From contig CAZVFX010000123.1 of the NCBI GenBank assembly GCA_964626565.1, positions 1 to 21,355 on the forward strand: 21,355 bases of DNA. The letters are read 5' to 3'. Positions within the stretch are counted from its first letter, which is position 1; every line of letters begins with the position of its first letter. The notes below the pieces were generated by a model. The model worked only from the letters and a program-made list of their open reading frames with translations. It searched no databases and was not told the origin of the DNA. The stretch comes from CAZVFX01 sp964626565. GTDB taxonomy: Bacteria > Myxococcota_A > UBA9042 > CAIXZC01. A program made the position numbers and the translations under genes. Below are positions 8,924-16,812 of this stretch, in pieces.

Positions 8924-10246
8924 ATGGAACTTAGAGGAAACAGGGAGGTGACCGGGATGAGGGCGGCGGTGGGCGAGATCCTGAAATTCGCGGTGGAAGT
9001 ACGCGGCGCCACGCAAGCCCAGATAGCGGACCATGTGGGCAAGTCGAAGGCTACCGTTTCCAAGTGGCTCAGCGGCAAGCACGACCCGGACGCCGCGTCC
9101 ATGTTCACGCTTATCGTGGTTTACGGCGTTCCCGACGAAAAATGGCGCCGCTCGGGCACCAGTCGCCCGTTCGAGGCTCCCCGCGAGCTTTTCCAGGGGA
9201 CGCTGCAATCGTTGCTCAAAGACGCCAACAGGGTGCTGGACCGGACTTTCGATTGCATCGAAAATGCCAAGGTCGGCGACCGTTTGAATCGACCGGGCGG
9301 AAAGTGTCGGCCGGAGGAACTGGCCTGGGCCCTGGCCTGCTCGGCTGAGCAGGAGGCGGCCTCGACAGAGGAAAACGCCCTGGTGCTGCGGGTCAAGGGC
9401 CGCTGCTTCACCGACCGGGGTAATCACGAGGTTGCGGCGCGGTTCTACCACCAGGCGCTCAAGCTCACCGACGACCCCCTGCTGGAGGCAGCGCTGCTTC
9501 ACAACCTGGCGCTGGGGTGGATGGTTCTGGGTCTCTACCCTGTCGCAGATTCCTACCTGCTGGGAGCCCAGAGGACTCTCGAGCGGTTGGACCACCGGAA
9601 GTACTCAGGTGAACTTCTGTCAGCCTACCGCAAAACCGTAGGGTTCAACCTTGTCGTCCGAGGGCGCATGCTGCTGGAACAGAGCTTTTTCGCAGGCACG
9701 CCGCTATCCGAGAAAGCGGTCGCCCTCTTGGGGCAAGCCGTGAACCGATTCATAGAGGCCGAAATGCCGGGCTTCACCTATTGGGCCCAGGTCTTCCACG
9801 GACTGGCGACGGTCCTCGCAGCAGCGGGAGCAGACCGCCGGGCGGGCCGGAAGCGCGGCCGGCAGTTGATCGAACGGGCCGCGGAACGGGCACGGGCGGA
9901 GGACGACTGGGAAACTGAAGGTTGGGGTCACTTCGCCCGAATCATCTCCCTCCTCCATTGCCGGGAACGGGCGGAAGCGCTGGTCGCCAGCAGCCAGGCG
10001 ATGAAGTTCATCAGCAAGCACGAACACAGCGAATTGCTGATCTACATCGCCATGGCAAGAGCCCTGGCGATCAAGGCGTTCGCCAGTACGCACAAGGGAA
10101 TGGACTTTTCGGACGAAAAGACCGACTTACACAACTTGATCCGTGTCGATTATGCCGGCACCTACGACTCGGGGGCACCAGCGGTGGAGATGCTGTTGGC
10201 CTGCGTGGACGAAGACAATGGAGGCAACCATGAAGATTATAACTAA
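8924..10246 (+). CDS. XRE-type HTH transcription regulator with TPR-like helical domain
   Basis: This 440-residue cytoplasmic protein has a canonical HTH at about 28-52 (GATQAQIADHVGKSKATVSKWLSGK), followed by a charged connector. From about residue 145 to the end it is all-helical, with TPR-like pairs such as ALVLRVKGRCFTDRGNHEVAARF, LHNLALGWMVLGLY and IYIAMARALAIKAF. HTH plus TPR is the architecture of RRNPP regulators (Rap, PlcR, Rgg, PrgX), whose TPR groove binds short exported-and-reimported peptides; other HTH-TPR proteins do not bind peptides. Two starts are credible: ATG 8924 with GGGAGG 6 bases upstream, and ATG 8957 with GGGAGGT 7 bases upstream; both keep the HTH. The 3' end is overlapped for 17 bases by a small exported repeat-peptide gene, which makes a regulator-ligand relationship worth testing. 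No gene name is assigned. Confidence 0.85.
   Translation: MELRGNREVTGMRAAVGEILKFAVEVRGATQAQIADHVGKSKATVSKWLSGKHDPDAASMFTLIVVYGVPDEKWRRSGTSRPFEAPRELFQGTLQSLLKDANRVLDRTFDCIENAKVGDRLNRPGGKCRPEELAWALACSAEQEAASTEENALVLRVKGRCFTDRGNHEVAARFYHQALKLTDDPLLEAALLHNLALGWMVLGLYPVADSYLLGAQRTLERLDHRKYSGELLSAYRKTVGFNLVVRGRMLLEQSFFAGTPLSEKAVALLGQAVNRFIEAEMPGFTYWAQVFHGLATVLAAAGADRRAGRKRGRQLIERAAERARAEDDWETEGWGHFARIISLLHCRERAEALVASSQAMKFISKHEHSELLIYIAMARALAIKAFASTHKGMDFSDEKTDLHNLIRVDYAGTYDSGAPAVEMLLACVDEDNGGNHEDYN
8943..8949 (+). promoter_or_regulatory. second ribosome binding site inside the HTH-TPR gene start
   Basis: GGGAGGT lies 7 bases before an in-frame ATG at 8957, eleven codons after the first start at 8924, which has its own GGGAGG at 8912-8917. 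The true start cannot be decided from the sequence alone. Confidence 0.5.
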
Positions 10247-10475
10247 GGCGCTTCTTCGTTTGATGGTTTGCGGATGTGCGGCCGTGCTCGTCGTACCGGT
10301 CTCCACATTGGTGGCAAAGTCCAATATCCAAACCGGCCGGACCATTTCCGCGACGCTAAATGTGCCGTCCAAGAGCAACCTCCGAGCCAAGAGCAACAGC
10401 CCGGCCAAGAGCAACAGCCCGGCAAAAAGCAACCGGCACGCCAAGAGCAACATCTCGGCCCATCGCCCCGCCTGA
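10230..10475 (+). CDS. small exported cationic peptide with hexapeptide repeats
   Basis: This 81-residue product starts at ATG 10230, supported by GGAGG (10220-10224) 5 bases upstream, inside the last codons of the HTH-TPR gene. Residues 1-29 form a Sec-type signal peptide: basic MKIITKALLR, a hydrophobic core, and a predicted cut near TLVA. The remaining 52 residues contain no Asp or Glu and about ten Lys/Arg. They follow a strict six-residue period: AKSNIQ, TGRTIS, ATLNVP, SKSNLR, AKSNSP twice, AKSNRH, AKSNIS, then AHRPA. No known family was recognised. The reading frame is real by ribosome site, signal peptide and in-frame repeat. Possible roles are a multi-copy signalling-peptide precursor for the overlapping regulator, a cationic antimicrobial peptide, or a structural envelope peptide. 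The first is favoured only by genomic context. Confidence 0.7.
   Translation: MKIITKALLRLMVCGCAAVLVVPVSTLVAKSNIQTGRTISATLNVPSKSNLRAKSNSPAKSNSPAKSNRHAKSNISAHRPA
10368..10457 (+). repeat. five 18-bp tandem repeats encoding (A/S)KSNxx
   Basis: Five perfect-length 18-base units start at 10368, 10386, 10404, 10422 and 10440. Units two and three are identical at the DNA level; unit four uses different codons for the same AKSN core (GCA AAA), so the amino-acid core is kept while bases change. A related unit, AKSNIQ, is at 10314-10331 in the same six-residue phase. Confidence 0.88.
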
Positions 10476-10514
10476 GTTCGTTCTCTTCCGGGGCTGCTTC
10501 CCACAACCTCTCCT

Positions 10515-10529
10515 TTGAGCTATGCTCAA
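10515..10529. promoter_or_regulatory. inverted repeat upstream of the WD40-like gene
   Basis: TTGAGC, a TAT spacer and GCTCAA form a perfect 6-bp dyad 19 bases before the start codon at 10549. The overlapping TATGCT could act as a -10 box, but no matching -35 is evident. It could be an operator or a small 5' leader hairpin. Confidence 0.35.
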
Positions 10530-10548
10530 GCCTCAAGGGAGAGGAACC

Positions 10549-11667
10549 ATGCAACACATGCGACACACTCTGATTGCGCTGCTGACAGCACTTGCATTTC
10601 CGGTCCAGGCAAGTGCGGAAGGAAAACTCCCATCTTCTCTGGAACTCGCCCAGACCACGGTCATCACCGATGGCTACGGTGACCGGCTGGCGTTTACGCC
10701 CGGCGGCTTGCTGGCGGCGGCGGACGGATACCAGGTGCACTTCTTTGAGGGCGCTACCAGGCTGCATTCGGTGGCGGCCCGTTATCATACCAGCACCGGC
10801 GAACTGGTGGTAAGTGAGGACGGCAAGGCCCTGCTCGCCGGCACCCTGGTGGTCACCGGAAAGAACCACCGGTTCGAAGAGCCGGTGAAGACCCGGAACG
10901 TCTTTCTGCCCAAGAGGCGCAAACACGGTGGCTACGAAGTGAAGGAGTCGACCTGGAGCGCGGACGGCAAGCTGTCGGTGCAAGGGTTGGGCTATCGACC
11001 GGGGAGGTGCAAGAGTTGCAAAGGGTGTGAGACGAAGTACGAAGGGCCCAAGCGAATGGTGATCGCTGTCGACGTCGCCACCGGAGCCCGTCTCGCTCGT
11101 CTGGAGAACAAGTGGTTGGGGCCCATGGCGGTCAGTTCGACGCAAATTGCCGTCTTCGACTCCAACACCCTCAAGATTTGGAACCGGGCCGACCTGCCCG
11201 CGCCTGTGCTACCGGAGAAAGGAACGGTGAGGGGCAATCTCGGCGGCGCCACTTCGCAGAAGCCTCTGGCGCCGGCACTGGCAGTGCAGGTAGAGACAAC
11301 CGGTTGGCTGATGATGCGCTTCGGAGCCAGCGAGAAACTGTTGGCCGCGGCCGAACAGCAGGGGTGGGTCAGCATCAGAGAGACCGAAAAATACGCCACC
11401 CTGCACCGCTGGCAGGCTCACGAGGAGGCCGCCTCCGCGCTGGCTTTTCACCCGACAAAGCCGATTCTGGCCACCGGCGGGGGGGACGGAAAGGTCCACC
11501 TGTGGAACATTGAGGGCAAGCCGGTGAAGCTGGCGACCGCGGCCCTTCCGCCCAGCGAGTACGACAACCCCCGGCCGGAAGACATGGCGTTCAGCCCGGA
11601 CGGAACAACCCTGGCCGTCGCTCCCTACACTCTGGACCGCAAGGTCGTTCTTTTTACCCTGCAGTAA
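10549..11667 (+). CDS. exported WD40-like beta-propeller protein
   Basis: This 372-residue protein is read from ATG 10549, preceded by GGGAGAGG. An upstream in-frame ATG at 10522 is rejected because it would spoil the signal peptide, which runs from MQHMRHTLIALL to a cut near ASA at about residue 20. The clearest propeller blade is near the C-terminus: LHRWQAHEEAASALAFHP, ILATGGGDGKVHLWNIEG, then MAFSPDGTTLAVAPYTLDRKVVLF. Earlier blades are weaker (EDGKALLAGTL, WSADGKLSVQGL). A CKSCKGCE cluster in the middle is unusual for a WD40 protein and could bind metal or form disulfides. WD40-type propellers bind partners; none is evident here. The gene lies 73 bases after the repeat-peptide gene and may have its own promoter. 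Confidence 0.82.
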   Translation: MQHMRHTLIALLTALAFPVQASAEGKLPSSLELAQTTVITDGYGDRLAFTPGGLLAAADGYQVHFFEGATRLHSVAARYHTSTGELVVSEDGKALLAGTLVVTGKNHRFEEPVKTRNVFLPKRRKHGGYEVKESTWSADGKLSVQGLGYRPGRCKSCKGCETKYEGPKRMVIAVDVATGARLARLENKWLGPMAVSSTQIAVFDSNTLKIWNRADLPAPVLPEKGTVRGNLGGATSQKPLAPALAVQVETTGWLMMRFGASEKLLAAAEQQGWVSIRETEKYATLHRWQAHEEAASALAFHPTKPILATGGGDGKVHLWNIEGKPVKLATAALPPSEYDNPRPEDMAFSPDGTTLAVAPYTLDRKVVLFTLQ

Positions 11668-11675
11668 CTAGGACT

Positions 11676-11700
11676 TTACATTTACCCCGGCAGTATGTAA
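11676..11700. promoter_or_regulatory. dyad upstream of the caspase-like lipoprotein gene
   Basis: TTACAT and ATGTAA form a perfect 6-bp inverted repeat with a 13-base centre, in the short gap before the start at 11739. This spacing suits a dimeric regulator or a weak hairpin. No reliable -35/-10 pair was identified around it. Confidence 0.3.
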
Positions 11701-11738
11701 GGAATGTGTTGCTTGAAGACCAACACACGAGGGTATCC

Positions 11739-13874
11739 ATGAAGACAATACACGGGCTTACGGTTCTGCTGGCCGTAGCACTGCTGGCCGGTTGCGGCGG
11801 CGAAGAGAGCAAGGCGGAAGAGGAACTGTTCGTGGTGCCGCCTGGAAAGGCGGACAATTTCTACTCGCTCTCGGCCCAGGAATACATGGTCGAGGGGATA
11901 GCGTACGTGGAGTTGGAAGAGAGCTACGACGATGCGGACGACGTCACCAGGACCGATCGCCTGAACCACCTGATTCACTGTCGCCAGATTGCGGTGAACT
12001 GGTTCCTGTTGACCTATCTCATGGGGCCGGAGGACAAGCACGACAACAAGTTCGAATCCCTCACCAAAAACGGCAGCTACGAAGACCTGGAGATCACCCA
12101 GGATCCGGAAAACTCGCGGCGCTACACCTTCAAGCTAAGGCAGGAAGTGGGTGGCCAACTTGACCTCTTGAACGAACTGCCGGCGACCCTGGGGGAAGAT
12201 GGAAAACATCACTTCAACCTGCCGGTGGGAAAGGTGGCCAACGCGGATATGGAGAAACTGGACCTGGGCGAGGAGTGGTACCGCAAAGCTCCGTGGAAAA
12301 GTTTTAACCCGGCCACCGCTGACGAGAGTATCCTGGAGCACATCGAACTGACCATCTGGCCGGAGCCCCGGTCCAGCGACGGTTGGATCGACTACAATCG
12401 GCTGTTCGAAAACGGCAAGCTGACGGTGAGCATCCACTTCGGCTGGGACTACCACAAGGAGTACCACCTGGTGCACTCCGAAGACGTGTACAACTGGCTC
12501 ACGGGCCAGGGGTTTGATTCGCCGGTGGACTCGTACGCCGATTACAACCGCACCAGCGGTCCGTTGACCAAGACCATCACGGCCAACGGCAACGACGTGG
12601 ACGTGAGTATCTGGATGTACTGGGGCAAGGCGGGCACCGACGTGGATCCCGACACCGATGCGGGCGGCAAAATCCTCGAGGACGACATGATTGCGGCGCT
12701 GGGGACCCGGGACGTTATCATGTTCAGCGGCCACAGCGGGCCGTTCTACGGCTTTGCCCTGGCCAACTGGCGAAAGACCAAGGCTGGAGACCTGGATGAT
12801 TCGGAGATTCCCGGTATCGACATGCCGGCCGACAAGTACCAGGTGGTGTTGGCGGAAGGTTGCGACACCTACGCCATGGGCCAGGCTTTCCGGGACAACC
12901 CCAACAAGTTGGGGCTCAACAATCTGGACGTGCTCACCACCACCAATTTTTCCAACGCGTCGACTGCCGGCGTGGTGAGAAACATGGTTGAATCACTCAT
13001 TGACGACGACTACGACGGCAACCACAAACCCTGGAAGTACTCCGAATTGCTGCGGCGGCTGGACAGCAACAGCTTCTGGTTTCACTCCATGTACGGAGTC
13101 CACGGCATCGACGACAACCCCCGTTTGCATCCTTATGCGAGAGTGGACAATTTCTGCAAGGAGTGCAGCTCCAACGACGACTGCGGCAGCGAGGGAAACC
13201 GTTGCGTCAGGCTGAGCGAAGAGGAAAAAGTCTGCTCCGCTGAATGCCTGGGCACCGATGCCTGCCCTGACGGCTACGAGTGCCGGGACGTTGGTGAAGG
13301 GAGCTATCTCAAGTATCGCCTTTGCGTCCCGCAGGGTCTTACCTGCCTGGTGGAGCCGGAACTTCCTTCCAAACAGATAATGATCAACGAAATCCTGGCC
13401 GACCCCGCACCGGATCTCACCGGTGACGCCAACGGGGACGGAGAGCGACATGCGACTGAAGACGAATTCATCGAGTTGGTGAGCCTGTCCGCCCAGCCCG
13501 TTGACCTCACCGGCTGGGCGCTGCAGGATGGTTTCGGCACCCGGTTTGTGTTTCCCGCCGGCAGCGAGATCATTGCCGGCCGCGCCGCGGTGGTGTTCGG
13601 CGGCGGCGAGCCGAGCGAGATTCGGGACCTGCTCACCGAGGCCGGCGCAGTGACACTCATCGCGTCGGGACTGGGGCTCAACAACGATGGGGATACCATC
13701 AGCCTCGTGGCGCCGGACGGTACCATCGTCGATTCCTACTCCTACGGGCCGGAAGCGGGCCAGGACCGCTCGGTGACCAGGTTGGTGGACGGCGATCCCG
13801 ATTCGGCCTTCGTACCTCACCCCGGCGATACCCCGTTCTCCCCGGGAACCAAATCTGACGGCGGGCTTTTCTAG
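11739..13874 (+). CDS. lipoprotein with caspase-like (clan CD) His/Cys pair and lamin-tail domain
   Basis: This 711-residue lipoprotein starts at ATG 11739 rather than the in-frame ATG at 11706: the leader MKTIHGLTVLL then ends in LLAGC with Cys19, and GAGGG lies upstream. Residues about 30-310 are unrecognised. Next comes DVIMFSGHSGPFYGF (His332) and, 43 residues later, YQVVLAEGCDTYAMG (Cys375). In each, a hydrophobic strand is followed by the key residue, as in clan CD cysteine peptidases (caspase, legumain, gingipain). A Cys-rich module (about 468-540, CSSNDDCGSEGNRC) precedes a lamin-tail domain (about 546-690: IMINEILADPAPD, DEFIELVSLS, PVDLTGWALQDG). Lamin-tail domains in secreted bacterial proteins often accompany hydrolases. 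Protease activity is inferred from two motifs only. Confidence 0.85.
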   Translation: MKTIHGLTVLLAVALLAGCGGEESKAEEELFVVPPGKADNFYSLSAQEYMVEGIAYVELEESYDDADDVTRTDRLNHLIHCRQIAVNWFLLTYLMGPEDKHDNKFESLTKNGSYEDLEITQDPENSRRYTFKLRQEVGGQLDLLNELPATLGEDGKHHFNLPVGKVANADMEKLDLGEEWYRKAPWKSFNPATADESILEHIELTIWPEPRSSDGWIDYNRLFENGKLTVSIHFGWDYHKEYHLVHSEDVYNWLTGQGFDSPVDSYADYNRTSGPLTKTITANGNDVDVSIWMYWGKAGTDVDPDTDAGGKILEDDMIAALGTRDVIMFSGHSGPFYGFALANWRKTKAGDLDDSEIPGIDMPADKYQVVLAEGCDTYAMGQAFRDNPNKLGLNNLDVLTTTNFSNASTAGVVRNMVESLIDDDYDGNHKPWKYSELLRRLDSNSFWFHSMYGVHGIDDNPRLHPYARVDNFCKECSSNDDCGSEGNRCVRLSEEEKVCSAECLGTDACPDGYECRDVGEGSYLKYRLCVPQGLTCLVEPELPSKQIMINEILADPAPDLTGDANGDGERHATEDEFIELVSLSAQPVDLTGWALQDGFGTRFVFPAGSEIIAGRAAVVFGGGEPSEIRDLLTEAGAVTLIASGLGLNNDGDTISLVAPDGTIVDSYSYGPEAGQDRSVTRLVDGDPDSAFVPHPGDTPFSPGTKSDGGLF

Positions 13875-13904
13875 AAAAAAAGACACCCCTTCTGCACTTT
13901 TTTT
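13875..13904 (+). terminator. possible weak terminator after the lamin-tail gene
   Basis: Immediately after the TAG stop, AAAAAAAG can pair with CTTTTTTT (8 bp) across a 14-base loop. The stem is almost all A-T, so it is not a strong intrinsic terminator, but the T-run just after the gene is compatible with 3'-end formation. Confidence 0.35.
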
Positions 13905-13965
13905 GGCCACATCGCATCGCAAACCCCGATAACCATGGTAGAGAGTAACGAGGAAGGAGAAGACC

Positions 13966-16050
13966 ATGGGCGCCGATAATCGGCTTGACCAAGTGCTGAA
14001 GGAACGCTTCGGCTTCGACGGCTTCCGGCCCAACCAGGAGGAGGTGTGCCGAGCAGTTGTCGAGGGAAATGACGTGCTTCTGGTAATGCCGACCGGGAGC
14101 GGCAAGTCGCTGTGCTACCAGCTTCCGGGAATGGTCTTGGAAGGAACTACCCTGGTCATCAGCCCGCTAATCGCACTCATTGAAGACCAGGTGTCGAAAC
14201 TGCAGGAGATCGGATGCGTGGCTGAGAGGATCCACTCGGGTCGCAGCCGCGGAGACTCCAACCGCGTGTGCCGGCGCTGGGTGGACGGCGAGTTGGACTT
14301 CCTCTTCATCGCTCCCGAGCGTCTGTCCGTACCCGGCTTTCCGGAGTTCCTCGCCCGTCGAAAGCCAGCGTTGATCGCGGTGGACGAAGCCCATTGCATC
14401 TCGCACTGGGGTCACGACTTCCGACCCGACTATCGACTTCTAGGCGAGCGGTTGCCGGGGCTGAAACCGGCACCGGTGATTGCGCTCACCGCCACTGCCA
14501 CCACCAGGGTGCAGGACGACATCGTTGCGGGGTTGGAGATGGGCGGGGGCAAACGGTTCATCAGGGGATTCTGGCGGGACAATCTGGCGGTGGAATCGCG
14601 GGATTGTCTGAAGTCGGCCCGGCCCGACCTGGTGCTCGACCTGCTAAAACCCGATGACGCACGCCCTGCCATCGTTTACGTCCCTACCCGCAAGGAGACG
14701 GAGCAGTTGGCGGGCCACTTGTCATCCCGGTACTCGGCGGTGCCATACCATGCAGGTCTCGACCCGGATGTACGGGCCGCGGCCCAATCCGGTTTCATGA
14801 ACGGTGATGCCGAGGTGGTGGTGGCCACCATTGCGTTCGGCATGGGTATCGACAAGTCCAACATACGCACAGTACTCCATACCTCCCTCCCCGACAGTAT
14901 CGAGGTGTACTACCAGGAGATAGGGAGGGCCGGGAGGGACGGGGAACCGGCCCGGACCTGCCTGCTGTACGGCTGGGCGGATCGCAAATTGCTGGAATTC
15001 CTGCATTCGAAGAGCTACCCGCCCCCCTTCTTCCTCTCCCAGGTTCTGAGCAAGGTCCCGGACCGCTGGACCCGCCGCGATGACATTACTTTTGTTTCTT
15101 CCTGGGGCGAGGACGACATAGACTCTGCCCTCAAGCAACTCTACAACCACGGGGCCCTGCACTGGACCCCCGATGACCGCCTCAAGGCAACCGGCGCAAA
15201 AGACTGGGCGCAGACCTACCGTGAGCAGCGAACCCACCGTTTGAACCAGATCGAGGACGTGCTCGGTTTTGCCCGGTCCGCGGGCTGCCGCATGAACCTC
15301 CTGGTGAGCCACTTCAGTCGCGGAGAGGCCGGACACACCCGCTGCATGATATGTGATAACTGCGCACCCGAAGAGGCCAGGTCGAGGACGTTTAGAGAGC
15401 CTACCCGCCACGAACTGGTTTGGATGGACGAGATCCTTGAACGTCTGCGCCAGCGTGACGGGGTGTCGGTCGGGCGCCTGCACAAGATCATGTTTCCCGC
15501 GGGAAGAACCTCCCGGGAACAGTTCGAAGCGATGCTTGACGCACTGGAGCGGGGCGGATTGGTGAGCCACGATGAAGACGCGTTTGAAAAAGACGGGCGG
15601 GTCGTCACTTTCCGCCGGGTTTTCTCCACGAGCGCCGCGGCCGAGCTTCCGGACGGGATTGGAACCAGGGGTTGCGACCTGAAGATCGACGCGGCCATGG
15701 CTCACAAGACCGTGGTGGTCAAGGCAACCCGCAAGAAGCGGGGAAAGGGACCTGCCCCCGAGGTGGTGGCGCAGCAGCTAGCCACTGCGCTGCCGCCCCA
15801 CCACGATGCGGGTGACCCGGACAAGGCGCTGCCGTGCTACGAAGCGCTCCAGGCGTGGCGCAACCGACGGGCCCGGCGGGACCGGGTGCCGCCGTTTGTT
15901 GTGTCGGCCAACTCGACGCTGCGCCGGGTGGCGGCTGCGCAGCCAACCACCGAAGAGTTACTGCTCAAGGTCAAGGGAATCGGCCCCCGGATGGTGGAGA
16001 AATACGGCGAGGAAATGCTGGAGGTCGTCCGCTCCGTTGTGGAGCAGTGA
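13966..16050 (+). CDS. recQ: RecQ-family ATP-dependent DNA helicase
   Basis: This 694-residue superfamily 2, 3'-5' DNA helicase acts in recombination and replication-fork repair. The motifs are in order. FRPNQEEV at the N-terminus is motif 0. Walker A is MPTGSGKS (41-48), and DEAH is 140-143 in VDEAHCISHWGHDFR, including the RecQ aromatic-rich loop. Motif III is ALTATATTRVQDDI, and motif VI is QEIGRAGRDG at about 317-326. The RecQ zinc site is complete: Cys441, Cys460, Cys463 and Cys466. A winged-helix region follows (about 485-550), and an HRDC domain ends the protein (about 620-690, LLLKVKGIGPRMVEKYGEEML). The length is somewhat above E. coli RecQ (about 610), mainly from a longer WH-to-HRDC linker with a basic RKKRGKG stretch. 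GGAAGGAGAAG precedes the ATG. It is the only obvious housekeeping gene in the window. Confidence 0.96.
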   Translation: MGADNRLDQVLKERFGFDGFRPNQEEVCRAVVEGNDVLLVMPTGSGKSLCYQLPGMVLEGTTLVISPLIALIEDQVSKLQEIGCVAERIHSGRSRGDSNRVCRRWVDGELDFLFIAPERLSVPGFPEFLARRKPALIAVDEAHCISHWGHDFRPDYRLLGERLPGLKPAPVIALTATATTRVQDDIVAGLEMGGGKRFIRGFWRDNLAVESRDCLKSARPDLVLDLLKPDDARPAIVYVPTRKETEQLAGHLSSRYSAVPYHAGLDPDVRAAAQSGFMNGDAEVVVATIAFGMGIDKSNIRTVLHTSLPDSIEVYYQEIGRAGRDGEPARTCLLYGWADRKLLEFLHSKSYPPPFFLSQVLSKVPDRWTRRDDITFVSSWGEDDIDSALKQLYNHGALHWTPDDRLKATGAKDWAQTYREQRTHRLNQIEDVLGFARSAGCRMNLLVSHFSRGEAGHTRCMICDNCAPEEARSRTFREPTRHELVWMDEILERLRQRDGVSVGRLHKIMFPAGRTSREQFEAMLDALERGGLVSHDEDAFEKDGRVVTFRRVFSTSAAAELPDGIGTRGCDLKIDAAMAHKTVVVKATRKKRGKGPAPEVVAQQLATALPPHHDAGDPDKALPCYEALQAWRNRRARRDRVPPFVVSANSTLRRVAAAQPTTEELLLKVKGIGPRMVEKYGEEMLEVVRSVVEQ

Positions 16051-16057
16051 GCCACCG

Positions 16058-16086
16058 TTGCGGACGCGGCGCGGCGCTGGTATACT
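16058..16086 (+). promoter_or_regulatory. sigma70-type promoter for the YGP-repeat lipoprotein
   Basis: TTGCGG (16058-16063), a 17-base spacer and TATACT (16081-16086) form a good housekeeping promoter. Transcription should start near 16093, about 20 bases before the ATG at 16115. It lies just after the RecQ stop codon, so the lipoprotein gene has its own promoter. Confidence 0.65.
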
Positions 16087-16114
16087 GACCACAACGAGAA
16101 CACCGGAGGAAGCG

Positions 16115-16774
16115 ATGGTTGACGTTACCCGCAGCGCCATCCGTTCCGTCAGAAACTTCGTGGTCATGATGGTTGTGGTCACCGCGCTGGCCGCGTTGAA
16201 TTTCTTCCTGGGCGGCTGCAGCTCAGAACCTGCCGCGTACTACGGCCCGCAGCCGGCGCCCGACATCGGAGACACGGCGGATGACAACGGTTTCGTAGCT
16301 TACTACGGTCCCCAGGACGCCCGCCCTGCTCCGGACCTGACGGACACCGTTGAGCCGGAGGATGCGCCCCCGGTGGATACGCTCAAGGACGTGCCGGCCC
16401 AGCCGGATGAAATCGAGCCGCAGGTGCACTACGGTCCCGTGCCGGTGGACGTTGTTGAAGACGTGCAGCCGGAGCTGCCTCAGCCCATCGACGTCGCCGA
16501 TGCGGAGCCGCAAGACACTGAGCCCGAGCTCATCCCTTCCTGGTACGGCCCGCCGCCCGAGGACATCGCCCCCGACTCCGATCACCAGGACGCCATCCTG
16601 GACATCGACCCCGACTGCCCGCCCATGGGCATCTACGGCCCGCCGCCGTGCACCTCGGACGAACAGTGCCAGGAGCAGATGGGCGACGACAACTACTACT
16701 GCGATACCGACAACGCGTTCGACGACGGCTGCGGCGGCAAAATCGAATGGCCGATGTGTAAGGAGAAGGAGTAG
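16115..16774 (+). CDS. acidic lipoprotein with recurring YGP motifs
   Basis: This 219-residue protein starts at ATG 16115, with GGAGGA (16105-16110) 4 bases upstream. A longer in-frame reading back to 15806 overlaps recQ and is rejected. The leader has an N-terminal basic region, a long hydrophobic core and lipobox FLGGC with Cys35. The mature part is a low-complexity acidic Asp/Pro/Glu chain in which YGP recurs five times (YYGPQ twice, HYGPV, WYGPP, IYGPP), each usually followed by an acidic xPD or xxD tract. The last 50 residues are a small Cys module (CTSDEQC, NYYC, DDGCGGKIEWPMC). No family is recognised. It looks like an extended surface spacer with a compact tip, in the style of the acidic linkers of the other lipoproteins here. 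Its role is unknown. Confidence 0.75.
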   Translation: MVDVTRSAIRSVRNFVVMMVVVTALAALNFFLGGCSSEPAAYYGPQPAPDIGDTADDNGFVAYYGPQDARPAPDLTDTVEPEDAPPVDTLKDVPAQPDEIEPQVHYGPVPVDVVEDVQPELPQPIDVADAEPQDTEPELIPSWYGPPPEDIAPDSDHQDAILDIDPDCPPMGIYGPPPCTSDEQCQEQMGDDNYYCDTDNAFDDGCGGKIEWPMCKEKE

Positions 16775-16812
16775 TTCTCGGCAATCGTCGGCAGTGTCGT
16801 GGACCTCTAATT

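Noticed and set aside
14722..15705. 327-codon minus-strand ORF inside recQ
   Set aside because: Antisense shadow of a gene with complete helicase motifs.
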